This document shows positions 15,879 to 23,509 of a stretch of 32,176 bases of DNA, one piece after another. The stretch's first letter is position 1; every line of letters starts with the position of its first letter. Source of the stretch: Candidatus Gastranaerophilales bacterium (GTDB lineage Bacteria; Cyanobacteriota; Vampirovibrionia; Gastranaerophilales; Gastranaerophilaceae); assembly GCA_944325655.1 (NCBI GenBank), contig CALVAW010000022.1:1-32176 (forward strand). The letters are read 5' to 3'. Both the position numbers and the translations under genes were made by a program. The notes beneath the pieces were generated by a model. It was not told the origin of the DNA. It saw only the letters and a list, made by a program, of their open reading frames with translations, and made no database searches.

Positions 15879-15889
15879 AACATAAAAAA
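15860..15889. promoter_or_regulatory. Probable MarR operator (13-bp inverted repeat)
   Basis: The arms TTTTTTATGTTAT (15860-15872) and ATAACATAAAAAA (15877-15889) are perfect complements around a 4-base centre. The site sits between divergent tolC and marR and covers the predicted -10 boxes of both. MarR-family dimers bind such palindromes and repress their own gene and linked efflux genes. Binding by this MarR is inference. Confidence 0.7.
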
Positions 15890-15900
15890 ATAAAAGTAAA
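15871..15900 (-). promoter_or_regulatory. Predicted promoter of tolC
   Basis: On the minus strand TTTACT (15900-15895), 18 bases, CATAAT (15876-15871). Its -10 box is within the same inverted repeat, so one repressor could switch both directions off. Confidence 0.45.
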
Positions 15901-15919
15901 GGATTTTTTTGATATAATT

Positions 15920-16384
15920 ATGTTAAATCAAATGAAAAGAACTTCAATTTCAAACGGTATAGTGTCTTGTGCAACCTTGATAAAAGTTTTGACTTTAAGG
16001 TGTTTTCAAGAACATAATTTTGAAATTACTCCGGAACAGTTTATTTTATTGGATACTCTTATTGATAATTCTGATTCCGAAAAATTATATCAAAGACAAT
16101 TGGGTGTGCTTTTAGGTAAGGATAGAGCGAATGTAACAAGATTAATCGGCATTTTGGAAAAAAAAGGATTAGTAAAAAAAGTTGCAGATTCAAACGGGAG
16201 ACAAATAAAAAGAATTATAGTAACCGAAAAAGGTGAAAAAATCAGAAACAAGATTTATCCTGTTATATCCGAGATAAGAGAAAGTTATTTAGTCGGAATG
16301 GAATATAATGAGTTGAAAATATGCTTGGAGATTTTAAATAAAATAAAAGATAATATATCTACAAATACAAAATTAAAAATATAA
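15920..16384 (+). CDS. MarR-family transcriptional regulator
   Basis: This protein of 154 residues has the MarR winged helix-turn-helix layout. N-terminal dimer helices are followed by YQRQLGVLLGKDRANVTRLI (helix-turn-helix, about 55-75), then LEKKGLVKKV and the basic wing NGRQIKRIIVTEKG, and C-terminal dimer helices. It is the first gene of an operon with the EmrA-like adaptor (13-base gap) and EmrB-like pump, and is divergent from tolC. This is the standard arrangement for a ligand-released repressor of drug efflux. The start is uncertain: the ATG at 15920 has AAAGGA 16 bases upstream, too far to be ideal, and a second in-frame ATG at 15932 begins MKRTSIS. Confidence 0.9.
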   Translation: MLNQMKRTSISNGIVSCATLIKVLTLRCFQEHNFEITPEQFILLDTLIDNSDSEKLYQRQLGVLLGKDRANVTRLIGILEKKGLVKKVADSNGRQIKRIIVTEKGEKIRNKIYPVISEIRESYLVGMEYNELKICLEILNKIKDNISTNTKLKI

Positions 16385-16397
16385 AAGGAAAAATATT

Positions 16398-17471
16398 ATG
16401 AATAAAGCTTCTAAATATTATTCAGCAGCAAGAGAAAAGGTTAAAGCAAAAAGAAAATCTTATCAAAAAAAGAGAGTTATCGTTCCTGTTATAACAGCAG
16501 TAGTTTTTGTTGTGTTTGGAATTTTTTCTTTAGTATATTCTTCTTTTTACCAATCCACTGATGATGCTTTCGTTGAAGCACATATTGTTTATTTATCTCC
16601 TAAGGTCTCAGGTGAGATTGTAGAGTTAAATGTAGATGATAATACAATGGTAAAAAAGGGCGAAATCCTAGCTCAAATTGATACTCGTGATTATGAAATT
16701 GCATTAAAAAATGCCGAAGCAAAGCTTGAAAAAGCACAAGCAGAACTTAAGGTTTCTACAAGCGACATTGATAAAATGTCCGCTATGTCAAATCAAAATA
16801 AAAATACAATAGAAAGTGCAAAATCGAAATTGGAATATGCCAATAGTGATTATATAAGGTATAAAAATGCTTATAAAGATGGCGCAGTTACAAAACAAGA
16901 TTTGGATAATGCGGTTAAAAATCTGGATGTGGCAATGGCGCAATATAAAGCCGCACAAGACGGTTTAAGGGCAACAGATAGCGCATTAAAGTCTACAGTC
17001 TCCAAAAAAGCTTCTCAAGTTGCGGAAATTAAGAAATTGGCTGCAGACGTTGATAAAGCAAAGCTAGATCTTTCTTATACAACAATAGTGTCACCTGTGG
17101 ATGGTACCGTAACAAATAAAAATGTGGAATTAGGCAATTTTGTTCAAACGGCTCATCCTATTATGACGATTGTTCCGAAGGAATGTTATATAATCGCAAA
17201 TTTTAAAGAAACTCAATTGACTAATATGAAAAAAGGTCAACCGGTAACAATAAAAGTCGATACATATAAAAATAAAAAGTTTAAAGGTGTGGTTGACAGC
17301 ATACAAAAGGCCTCAGGTGCAAAAGCAAGTTTGTTTCCTCCGGAAAATGCAGTAGGTTCTTATGTAAAGGTTGTTCAGAGGGTGCCTGTTAAAATTTTAT
17401 TTACTGATGATGTATCTGAATATAACATAGTCCCGGGTATGAGTGTTGTGCCAAAAGTTAAAGTAAGATAA
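16398..17471 (+). CDS. HlyD/EmrA-family membrane fusion protein
   Basis: This periplasmic adaptor of 357 residues links the inner-membrane pump to the outer-membrane channel. A basic cytoplasmic tail leads to one membrane segment (about 27-49) and then the EmrA signature YQSTDDAFVEAH (51-62). The first half of the lipoyl-like domain (VSGEIVELNVDDNTMVKKG) comes next, then an alanine/lysine-rich coiled-coil hairpin of about 120 residues. After that come the second lipoyl half (IVSPVDGTVTNK) and a beta-barrel domain (IIANFKETQL). The ATG is well placed after AAAAGGAAA. The gene lies between marR and the emrB-like gene, and TolC is encoded divergently. Confidence 0.94.
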   Translation: MNKASKYYSAAREKVKAKRKSYQKKRVIVPVITAVVFVVFGIFSLVYSSFYQSTDDAFVEAHIVYLSPKVSGEIVELNVDDNTMVKKGEILAQIDTRDYEIALKNAEAKLEKAQAELKVSTSDIDKMSAMSNQNKNTIESAKSKLEYANSDYIRYKNAYKDGAVTKQDLDNAVKNLDVAMAQYKAAQDGLRATDSALKSTVSKKASQVAEIKKLAADVDKAKLDLSYTTIVSPVDGTVTNKNVELGNFVQTAHPIMTIVPKECYIIANFKETQLTNMKKGQPVTIKVDTYKNKKFKGVVDSIQKASGAKASLFPPENAVGSYVKVVQRVPVKILFTDDVSEYNIVPGMSVVPKVKVR

Positions 17472-17496
17472 ATTTTATTGAAGTATTAACACAATA

Positions 17497-19032
17497 ATGC
17501 AACCAAAAACGTTATACGAAAAGTTAAATATACCATTGTGGCTTGTCACAATATCGGTAATGTTGCCGACAGTTTTTTCAATGCTTGCAACGTCTTCCGT
17601 TAATGTTGCCATACCTTATATAGCCGGTCAATTCGGTTCAACAAGAGATGAGGCAAATTGGGTTATTACAAGCTATATGATAGCTCATGCTATGATGCTT
17701 CCAATAACGGGTTGGCTGGAGAATAAATTTTCACGCAGAGATTTATTGAAAGCTATAAGTGTTATTTTTGCCATTGGCTCGGTTATATGCTTTCTTGCGC
17801 CATCATTAAATGTTTTGATTATAGGAAGAATAATACAAGGTATTGGCGGCGGCCCTTTTATGCCTTTAAGTCAGGCTATTTTAATGCAGACTTTTCCTAA
17901 AAAACTTCAAGCGACTGCCATGGGGATATTTGGTTTGGGTATGATGGTTTCTGCTATTATCGGTCCTGCTGTTGGCGGATATTTGGTTGAACATTTGTGT
18001 TGGGAGTGGATTTTTATTATTAATATACCGGTTGTTATAATGTCTGTTGTAATGATTCACTGCAATGTTATGAATAGTACATTAAGACAAAAGGTCGGCA
18101 GTTTTGATGTTGTCGGGTTTAGTGCTTTAATTTTGTGGTTGTTGCCAATGCAGACGATATTAGATAAAGGTGCACAGTACGGATGGTTTGATTGCACTTG
18201 GATTTGTTGGTTGAGCGGCTTTTCAGTTTGCTCAATGATATTTTTTATTGTATGGGAATTGGAATATAAAAATGCAATTACGGATTTTAGGATTTTTAAA
18301 GATTGGAATTTTTGTCTTGGTACAATCCTAGGCTCAGGCGTCAATATGATTGCATATATGACTTTATCGACTTTACCGGGCTTTGTTCAAAGTCTTATGG
18401 GTTATAATGCCGAGCTTGCGGGATTGAGTTTAGCTTCAAGGGCATTGTCGTGTATTATATTTATGGTAATTGTTTCAAAGTTGTGTGAATTAATCGATAA
18501 TAGAATTATTGCCGGTATCGGTTATGTTTTGCTTTTAATAAGCACTTTCAGTTTTACTCAATTAAACTTGCAGGTTTCTTTTTCGTATTTTATACTTCCT
18601 AATATTATATTGGGTGCAGGAATTATGTTTGCTTTTATTCCGATTACAAAACTGGCACTTGCAACTGTTCCAAAAGAAAAACTTGCAGTTGCAGCAGGTT
18701 TGCATTCTCTTTCGAAGTGCGTTGTAACCGCTTTTACGATTTCAGTTACCAATGCTTTAATAATTGCATTTTCTCAAGTTCATCAAAATTATTTAGTGGG
18801 TAATTTGAGTTCTTTAAATAATGTATTTGTTGTAAGATTAGCTTCTTTATCATCAAAATTATCAAATTTTTTGCCTTATTCAATAGCTGTTAAGAAAGCA
18901 AACGGTCTTCTTTATCATAGTTTAATCGGGCAGGCAAAGCTAATGAGTTATGTGGATGTATTTGCGATTTTTTCGCTTTTATGTTTGTTTTTTATTCCTT
19001 TGTGTTTTATGATGCACACTTCTAAGCAATAA
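17497..19032 (+). CDS. EmrB/QacA-type MFS drug efflux transporter (DHA2, 14 segments)
   Basis: This inner-membrane proton/drug antiporter of 511 residues has the length and 14-segment pattern of the DHA2 family. Motif A appears as GWLENKFSRRDLL after the second segment, and the antiporter motif C as GMMVSAIIGPAVGG. The segment-one region carries NVAIPYIAG and is followed by EANWVITSYMI, typical of EmrB. It should act with the EmrA-like adaptor 25 bases upstream and the TolC-type channel. The ribosome binding site is weak (GAAG about 15 bases before the ATG), so translation may depend on coupling. The stop is only 3 bases from the convergent cysE stop, with no visible terminator between. Confidence 0.95.
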   Translation: MQPKTLYEKLNIPLWLVTISVMLPTVFSMLATSSVNVAIPYIAGQFGSTRDEANWVITSYMIAHAMMLPITGWLENKFSRRDLLKAISVIFAIGSVICFLAPSLNVLIIGRIIQGIGGGPFMPLSQAILMQTFPKKLQATAMGIFGLGMMVSAIIGPAVGGYLVEHLCWEWIFIINIPVVIMSVVMIHCNVMNSTLRQKVGSFDVVGFSALILWLLPMQTILDKGAQYGWFDCTWICWLSGFSVCSMIFFIVWELEYKNAITDFRIFKDWNFCLGTILGSGVNMIAYMTLSTLPGFVQSLMGYNAELAGLSLASRALSCIIFMVIVSKLCELIDNRIIAGIGYVLLLISTFSFTQLNLQVSFSYFILPNIILGAGIMFAFIPITKLALATVPKEKLAVAAGLHSLSKCVVTAFTISVTNALIIAFSQVHQNYLVGNLSSLNNVFVVRLASLSSKLSNFLPYSIAVKKANGLLYHSLIGQAKLMSYVDVFAIFSLLCLFFIPLCFMMHTSKQ

Positions 19033-19035
19033 AAT

Positions 19036-19674
19036 TTAGTAGGATATTTTTTCTTTTAATTCTTTTACTTCGTATTTCAGCCTGTTCAGTTCGCAAGATA
19101 TCGGATCAGGTATTCTGTTATGTTGCAGTTGTCCTTGTATGTATTGTTTTTGCTTGACAATTCTTCCCGGAATGCCTACAACCGTACAATGTTCTCCTAC
19201 GTTTTCGATTACGACGGAACCTGCACCTATTAGTGAATAATCTCCTATACTTATGTTGCCCAGAACTTTTGCTCCGGCTCCTACTGTTACAAAATTACCA
19301 AGTGTCGGATGCCTTTTCCCATGGTCTTTTCCGGTTCCGCCCAGCGTAACACCTTGATAAATTAAAACATCATCACCTATAACAGCCGTTTCACCAATTA
19401 CAACTCCCATGCCATGGTCTATAAAAAACCTTTTTCCTATTGTTGCACCGGGGTGGATTTCAATTCCGGTTAAAAATCTTGCAATTTGAGAGATTAATCT
19501 CGGTATAAAAGGTATTCTCCATTTTAGTAGTTTGTGGGCTATTCTATGTGCTAAAAGAACATGGAACCCTTGATATAAAAGAATTACTTCAATAACGCTT
19601 TTTGCTGCCGCGTCTTTTTCTTTTATTGTGTTTATATCTTCAATTATTGTGTTAATCCATCTTATAATTGCCAT
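19036..19674 (-). CDS. cysE: Serine O-acetyltransferase (short CysE/EpsC type)
   Basis: This enzyme of 212 residues transfers acetyl from acetyl-CoA to serine, giving O-acetylserine for cysteine synthesis. An N-terminal helical part is followed by a left-handed parallel beta-helix with hexapeptide repeats. The active-site region [28 protein letters not shown] and the [15 protein letters not shown] loop are all present. The C-terminal tail after [10 protein letters not shown] is about 40 residues long and charged, helical in character. The ATG is preceded by GAGG, and the gene has its own promoter just downstream of the L18 terminator. I saw no T-box or SAM-type leader. Confidence 0.96.
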   Translation of the reverse strand: MAIIRWINTIIEDINTIKEKDAAAKSVIEVILLYQGFHVLLAHRIAHKLLKWRIPFIPRLISQIARFLTGIEIHPGATIGKRFFIDHGMGVVIGETAVIGDDVLIYQGVTLGGTGKDHGKRHPTLGNFVTVGAGAKVLGNISIGDYSLIGAGSVVIENVGEHCTVVGIPGRIVKQKQYIQGQLQHNRIPDPISCELNRLKYEVKELKEKISY

Positions 19675-19692
19675 ATTTACCTCGTTTTTTAA

Positions 19693-19721
19693 ATAATAGC
19701 AGTAAAATTTTTCTATATCAA
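19693..19721 (-). promoter_or_regulatory. Strong predicted promoter of cysE
   Basis: On the minus strand TTGATA (19721-19716), 17 bases, TATTAT (19698-19693), with TGC directly before the -10 as an extended -10 element. It lies between the ribosomal-protein terminator and the cysE start. Confidence 0.7.
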
Positions 19722-19738
19722 TTGTTTAAGAGGTGTAT

Positions 19739-19770
19739 AAAAAAACTCGGACAATTGTCCGAGTTTTTTT
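19739..19770 (-). terminator. Intrinsic terminator ending the ribosomal-protein cluster after rplR
   Basis: A perfect 32-bp palindrome has a GC-containing stem core ACTCGGAC, an AATT centre, seven A's on one side and seven T's on the other. It begins 15 bases past the L18 stop. It closes the minus-strand ribosomal transcript. Confidence 0.95.
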
Positions 19771-19784
19771 ATTTCTTGATTTTA

Positions 19785-20147
19785 TTAGAACTGTAAACCT
19801 GCTTCTCTTGCAGCATCGGCAAGTGCAGCAACTCTTCCATGGAATAAAAAGCCGCCTCTGTCAAAAACTACACCTTCAATTCCTTTAGCGAGAGCTTTCT
19901 TTGCTATATCTGCACCAACAACCTTTGCAGATTCAACATTTCCACCATGCTTTAAGTTAAGTTCTTTAACTTTTGATGAAGAAGATACAAGAGTTACCCC
20001 TTTTACATCATCTATTATTTGAGCATAAATATGTTTTGTTGAACGGTACACTGCAAGACGTGGCCATTGAGCATCACCTGAAATTTTAAGACGTACTCTT
20101 TGATGTCTTTTTCTTGCTTGTTCTTTTCTGTTTACTAATTTAATCAT
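19785..20147 (-). CDS. rplR: 50S ribosomal protein L18
   Basis: This 120-residue protein binds 5S rRNA in the central protuberance with L5. It has the basic N-terminus ([18 protein letters not shown]), the [18 protein letters not shown] strand motif, and the C-terminal [28 protein letters not shown]-type ending. Its length is normal. It follows L6 after a 99-base gap that can form a weak AAACCG/CGGTTT hairpin, and it has a good GAAAGGA site. It is the last gene of the cluster here; a strong terminator follows, whereas rpsE normally comes next. Confidence 0.98.
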   Translation of the reverse strand: MIKLVNRKEQARKRHQRVRLKISGDAQWPRLAVYRSTKHIYAQIIDDVKGVTLVSSSSKVKELNLKHGGNVESAKVVGADIAKKALAKGIEGVVFDRGGFLFHGRVAALADAAREAGLQF

Positions 20148-20246
20148 TTTTCTTTCCTTTCACCAAAACCGTTTCCTACTTACATTCGGTCGGTTTATAT
20201 TGGCAATTATTTAAATTACATTGTCTTAATTTTGTTTTATTAAGGT

Positions 20247-20786
20247 CTATTTTTTGCCGGCTTTACCTGCTTTTCTTGCTATATATTCGCCTTCGTATTT
20301 AATACCTTTTCCTTTGTATACTTCAGGTGGACGTTTTGAACGAATTAATGCTGCGACATCGCCAACCATTTGTTTGTTTGAACCTGAAACTGTGATTTTG
20401 GTGTTAGCTTCTACGCTTATTGTTATTCCTTTTGGAGGCTCAACTATAACAGGGTGTGAATAACCTAAAGAAAGATTAATTGCACTTCCTTGCATAGCTG
20501 CACGATAACCTACACCTACAATTTCAAGTTTTTTTTCAAACGGAGTTTTGACACCCGTTACTGCGTTTGAAACCAAAGTTCTGAATAAACCGTGCAAACT
20601 TCTTGATTTTCTATCGTCTGCTTTGCGGTTTACTATAATTTCTTTTTGTTCTATTTTAACTTCGATTTCCTCAGGGAGAGTAACTGACTCTTCGCCTTTG
20701 GGACCTTTTGCAGTTAAAACATTTTCTGTGATTTTTACTTCAACACCATCCGGTATTAAAATTGGTAATTTACCGATTCTTGACAT
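20247..20786 (-). CDS. rplF: 50S ribosomal protein L6
   Basis: This 179-residue protein binds 23S rRNA near the factor-binding site. It opens with MSRIGKLPILIPDGVEV and has two related L6 domains. The conserved GVGYRA motif lies at the domain junction, and the SKRPPEVYKGKGIKY segment with a lysine-rich end closes the protein. AAAGGAGAAAATT precedes the ATG. It follows S8 with a 67-base gap. Confidence 0.98.
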   Translation of the reverse strand: MSRIGKLPILIPDGVEVKITENVLTAKGPKGEESVTLPEEIEVKIEQKEIIVNRKADDRKSRSLHGLFRTLVSNAVTGVKTPFEKKLEIVGVGYRAAMQGSAINLSLGYSHPVIVEPPKGITISVEANTKITVSGSNKQMVGDVAALIRSKRPPEVYKGKGIKYEGEYIARKAGKAGKK

Positions 20787-20853
20787 AATTTTCTCCTTTT
20801 GCTTTCTTTTAAGCGGGAACGCATCGTATTAAACGATTTAACCCTTTAATTAA

Positions 20854-21249
20854 CTACCATACGTAACAAAGAACTTCGCCGCCAAGTTTATTTGTGCGAG
20901 CTTCTTTTTCGGTCATTAAACCTTTGGAAGTTGAAATAACCGCAATACCCATACCGTCGAATACTCTTGGCATGTTTTTAGCTTTTGAGTATACTCTTAA
21001 GCCGGGTTTTGAAATTCTTTGCAGACCTGTTATAACAGGTTGATTATTGTGATATTTAAGTGTTATGTTGATGAATTTAAAATTGTCTTTTTCTTCAACA
21101 ACGTACGATTCAACATAACCTTCTTTTTGAAGAACTTTGATTAATTCTTCTTTTAGGTTTGAGTGTGGCATTGAAACATTTTCATGTTTTACCAAGTTTG
21201 CATTTCTGATACGCGTTAAAGCGTCTGCAATCGGATCGTTGATTGTCAT
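20854..21249 (-). CDS. rpsH: 30S ribosomal protein S8
   Basis: This 131-residue protein binds helix 21 of 16S rRNA and in E. coli represses the spc operon by binding its mRNA. It opens with NDPIADALTRIRNA and contains the ISKPGLRVYSK motif; the conserved STSKGLMT and GGEVLCYVW ending carries the RNA-contacting residues. AAAGGAAAAC precedes the ATG. Unlike its neighbours upstream it has a long 171-base gap before it, with a candidate promoter and a leader hairpin, so it may begin a separate S8-L6-L18 transcript. Confidence 0.98.
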   Translation of the reverse strand: MTINDPIADALTRIRNANLVKHENVSMPHSNLKEELIKVLQKEGYVESYVVEEKDNFKFINITLKYHNNQPVITGLQRISKPGLRVYSKAKNMPRVFDGMGIAVISTSKGLMTEKEARTNKLGGEVLCYVW

Positions 21250-21262
21250 TTTGTTTTCCTTT

Positions 21263-21289
21263 CTACTTGCAAGGACAAAAGCCTTGTAG
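21263..21289 (-). promoter_or_regulatory. RNA hairpin in the rpsH leader (candidate S8 control site)
   Basis: On the minus strand a CAAGG/CCUUG stem with a 7-base loop is extended by CUA/UAG across a one-sided 4-base bulge. It ends just before the AAAGGA site of rpsH. A bulged stem next to the S8 start is a reasonable autoregulatory element, but I cannot match it to the helix 21 core. Confidence 0.4.
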
Positions 21290-21304
21290 TTTAGTGTAAG
21301 CTTA

Positions 21305-21336
21305 ATTATAGTATTTCAAACATATTTTTTTTGCAA
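21305..21336 (-). promoter_or_regulatory. Candidate internal promoter before rpsH
   Basis: On the minus strand a perfect TATAAT (21310-21305) lies 20 bases after TTGCAA (21336-21331). The spacing is longer than ideal. Upstream, 21358-21399 forms a 13-bp all-A/U stem that might weakly interrupt read-through from rpsN. Confidence 0.45.
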
Positions 21337-21420
21337 ATTATTATTAAATTTTATTAATTAAAAAATAAAACACCCTATAAAGAGCATTTTATTTTTTAAA
21401 AAGTCTTATTTTTGCTTGAG

Positions 21421-21627
21421 TTACCAAGATGCTTTTGTAACACCGGGTAGCAAGCCTTGATGTGCCATTTTTCTTAGGCAAATTCTGCAAATACCGAAAT
21501 CACGATGAAAACCGTGTGGTCTTCCGCAGATTGAACAGCGATTGTGAAGTCTGACTTTTGGGTATTTGCCCTTAGCAGCCAAGGCTTCTCTTCTTTGTTC
21601 TTTATTAATCATTGCTTTCTTAGCCAT
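21421..21627 (-). CDS. rpsN: 30S ribosomal protein S14, zinc-binding type
   Basis: This 68-residue short-type S14 has four zinc ligands, C31-x2-C34 (CSIC) and C47-x2-C50 (CRIC), and the [18 protein letters not shown] ending. It is a few residues longer at the N-terminus than the common 61-residue form. The AAGGAG site before the ATG is clear. It lies 20 bases after rplE in the conventional place between L5 and S8. Confidence 0.97.
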   Translation of the reverse strand: MAKKAMINKEQRREALAAKGKYPKVRLHNRCSICGRPHGFHRDFGICRICLRKMAHQGLLPGVTKASW

Positions 21628-21647
21628 TTATGTCTATCTCCTTTTTA

Positions 21648-22205
21648 TTATTTTTGTTTAAAGGGCATACCTAAGTGTTTTAATAATGCTCTTGCTTCTT
21701 CGTCTGTTCTTGCTGTTGTGATAATTGAAACATTCATTCCTTTTACTATGTCAACTTCTTCATAATGTATTTCGGGAAATAATGATTGTTCTTTTAAACC
21801 GAATGTATAGTTTCCTCTTCCGTCAAAACTTTTCGGGCTAACACCTCTAAAGTCTCTGATTCTTGGAAGTACTACACAAACCAACTTTTGGAAGAAATCA
21901 TACATTCTGTCGCCTCTGAGAGTTACCATTGCACCAACGGGCATACCTTCTCTTAATTTATATGAAGCGATAGATTTTTTTGCTTTTGTTGAAAGAGCTT
22001 TTTGTCCTGCTATTTTTGTTAATTGATTAACAATGTTTTCAGCTAATTTGGAATTGTGAGAAGCTTCTCCAACACCCATGTTAAGAACAATCTTAACCAT
22101 TTTTGGAATTTGCATATCGTTAGAATATGAAAATTCTTCTTTTAATTTTGCTCTTACATCATTTACATAATGGTCTTTTAAATTACCTGTATGTTTTTCA
22201 GACAT
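21648..22205 (-). CDS. rplE: 50S ribosomal protein L5
   Basis: This 185-residue protein binds 5S rRNA and contacts P-site tRNA. Conserved pieces are [63 protein letters not shown] and the C-terminal [13 protein letters not shown]. It is preceded by AAAAAGGAAAAAG and, 23 bases upstream, by a long nested hairpin in the L24-L5 gap. Confidence 0.98.
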   Translation of the reverse strand: MSEKHTGNLKDHYVNDVRAKLKEEFSYSNDMQIPKMVKIVLNMGVGEASHNSKLAENIVNQLTKIAGQKALSTKAKKSIASYKLREGMPVGAMVTLRGDRMYDFFQKLVCVVLPRIRDFRGVSPKSFDGRGNYTFGLKEQSLFPEIHYEEVDIVKGMNVSIITTARTDEEARALLKHLGMPFKQK

Positions 22206-22228
22206 TTCTTTTTCCTTTTTCTTAGCCT

Positions 22229-22267
22229 TTGAAATTCTGTATTAATTTAATACCTGTCGAATTTCAA
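22229..22267 (-). promoter_or_regulatory. Nested RNA hairpin upstream of rplE (candidate translational control element)
   Basis: On the minus strand a 9-bp outer stem UUGAAAUUC/GAAUUUCAA encloses an asymmetric internal loop (GACAG against A). Inside it is an inner stem GUAUUAA/UUAAUAC. A second small hairpin CCACA/TGTGG (22272-22285) stands next to it at the rplX stop. In E. coli the S8 repressor site of the spc mRNA lies at this same gene boundary. Equivalence is inference. Confidence 0.5.
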
Positions 22268-22286
22268 TGCCCCACACTTTTGTGGT

Positions 22287-22637
22287 CTACACATCGATTA
22301 CTTCTCCGCATTTAGCACAAATGCGAACTTTTTTTCCGTCTCTTACTTCTTTTTTTACTCTTGTTGCTTTTTCGCAAGACGGACAGCAAATCATAACTTT
22401 TGAAGCATCAACAGGTCTGGCGATTTTATTTAAGCCGCCTTGAACACCTGCCATTGGATTTGCTTTTTGAGCTTTTGTGACAACATTCACACCGTCAACC
22501 AGGACTTTTCCTTCTTTTAAGTCAACTTCCTTTACGTTACCTTGTTTTCCTTTGTCTTTTCCTGAAACAACGATAACTCTGTCGCCAACTTTTGTGTGAA
22601 GTTTTTTATTTGCCAAAGATTTATTATTTTTAGCCAT
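22287..22637 (-). CDS. rplX: 50S ribosomal protein L24 with C-terminal zinc ribbon
   Basis: This assembly-initiator protein of 116 residues has the KOW motif near the N-terminus (VGDRVIVVSGKDKGKQGNV). An additional C-terminal module carries two cysteine pairs, C85-P-S-C88 and C107-A-K-C110, as a probable zinc ribbon that is lost in many L24 proteins. I start at ATG 22637 (MAKNNK), which has AAGGA four to five bases upstream. The ATG four codons earlier sits one base from its only AGGA. It is followed by an 81-base gap containing hairpins. Confidence 0.97.
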   Translation of the reverse strand: MAKNNKSLANKKLHTKVGDRVIVVSGKDKGKQGNVKEVDLKEGKVLVDGVNVVTKAQKANPMAGVQGGLNKIARPVDASKVMICCPSCEKATRVKKEVRDGKKVRICAKCGEVIDV

Positions 22638-22657
22638 TTTTTCCTTCATTCCTATTT

Positions 22658-23026
22658 TTATATTACTTCCGGTGCAAGAGAAATGATTTTCATAAAGTTC
22701 TTTTCTCTTAGCTCTCTAGCAACAGGTCCAAATACACGAGTTCCTCTCGGAGCACCGTCTTTTGAAATTATAACTGCAGCATTGTCGTCAAATCTGATAA
22801 CAGAGCCGTCATTACGTTTAATGTCAGCTTTTGTTCTAACAACCACTGCAGTAACGACATCAGACTTTTTAACTGTCATATTTGGGGTTGCATCTTTAAC
22901 GGTAGCAACTATTACGTCGCCAACGCTAGCATATTTTTTATTGCTTGAACCCATAACACGAATGCAAAGAAGTTCTTTTGCACCTGTATTATCAGCAACT
23001 TGTAATCTGGTTTCTTGTTGTATCAT
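22658..23026 (-). CDS. rplN: 50S ribosomal protein L14
   Basis: This 122-residue protein sits at the subunit interface, where it contacts 16S rRNA and receives the silencing factor RsfS. It opens [18 protein letters not shown] and contains the [16 protein letters not shown] and [13 protein letters not shown] segments. Its length is canonical. It lies between S17 and L24 with gaps of about 20 bases. Confidence 0.98.
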   Translation of the reverse strand: MIQQETRLQVADNTGAKELLCIRVMGSSNKKYASVGDVIVATVKDATPNMTVKKSDVVTAVVVRTKADIKRNDGSVIRFDDNAAVIISKDGAPRGTRVFGPVARELREKNFMKIISLAPEVI

Positions 23027-23046
23027 TTTTCGTTACCTTTTCTTTA

Positions 23047-23292
23047 CTACTTAGCAACGCTCACAATTTTGTCTAAAGTCCATCTGATGGAACCCGATAG
23101 AGGTTTAGATTCAACTATCGTAACAATGTCACCTACACGACATTGATTTTCAGCATCGCGAACCTTAAAGTTCTTTGTGAAAGTCATTGTTTTTTTATAT
23201 TTTTTGTGAGCTTTATGTTCAGCAACCTCAACTACGATTGCTTTTTCCATTTTGTCACTTACGACTGTTCCTTGTTTTACTTTTTTAGGCAT
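23047..23292 (-). CDS. rpsQ: 30S ribosomal protein S17
   Basis: This 81-residue OB-fold primary binder of 16S rRNA contains the signature GTVVSDKMEKAIVV and HKKYKKTMTFTKNFKVRDAE, followed by GDIVTIVESKPLS. It is immediately downstream of L29, with a 12-base gap. Confidence 0.97.
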   Translation of the reverse strand: MPKKVKQGTVVSDKMEKAIVVEVAEHKAHKKYKKTMTFTKNFKVRDAENQCRVGDIVTIVESKPLSGSIRWTLDKIVSVAK

Positions 23293-23304
23293 TTTATAGT
23301 CCCT

Positions 23305-23502
23305 TTACACATTTAGTTCTTTTTGTCTTAAAACAGTTTTCAAACGAGCAATTTCTCTTTTTTTGTTTTTAATTGATGCTGTGTTTTCCAATTGTTTTAA
23401 TTTATTGTGTCCCATTCTTAAAGCAAATAATTCTTTTTTTGATTCTAGAATTATATCCTTTAATTCTTCTATTGTTTTTTCTTTTATTTCTTGAAGTTTC
23501 AT
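23305..23502 (-). CDS. rpmC: 50S ribosomal protein L29
   Basis: This 65-residue two-helix protein at the peptide exit contacts SRP and trigger factor. It reads MKLQEIKEKTIEEL at the start and has the typical FALRMGHNKLKQLENTASIK turn with KKREIARLKTVL after it. It lies 7 bases downstream of L16. Confidence 0.97.
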   Translation of the reverse strand: MKLQEIKEKTIEELKDIILESKKELFALRMGHNKLKQLENTASIKNKKREIARLKTVLRQKELNV

Positions 23503-23509
23503 TTGCTAC

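Noticed and set aside
15913-15918. TATAAT as the main marR promoter
   Set aside because: It lies two bases before the ATG at 15920 and has no -35 match; TTGCAA-18-TATGAT upstream is better. It is kept only as part of the leaderless idea.
19675-19738. Possible T-box or other leader before cysE
   Set aside because: The space between terminator and start is about 65 bases and is filled by a promoter; there is no specifier-like structure.
22596-23054. A 152-residue open frame on the plus strand
   Set aside because: It is antisense to rplN and rplX and has no start signal; both minus-strand genes are certain.
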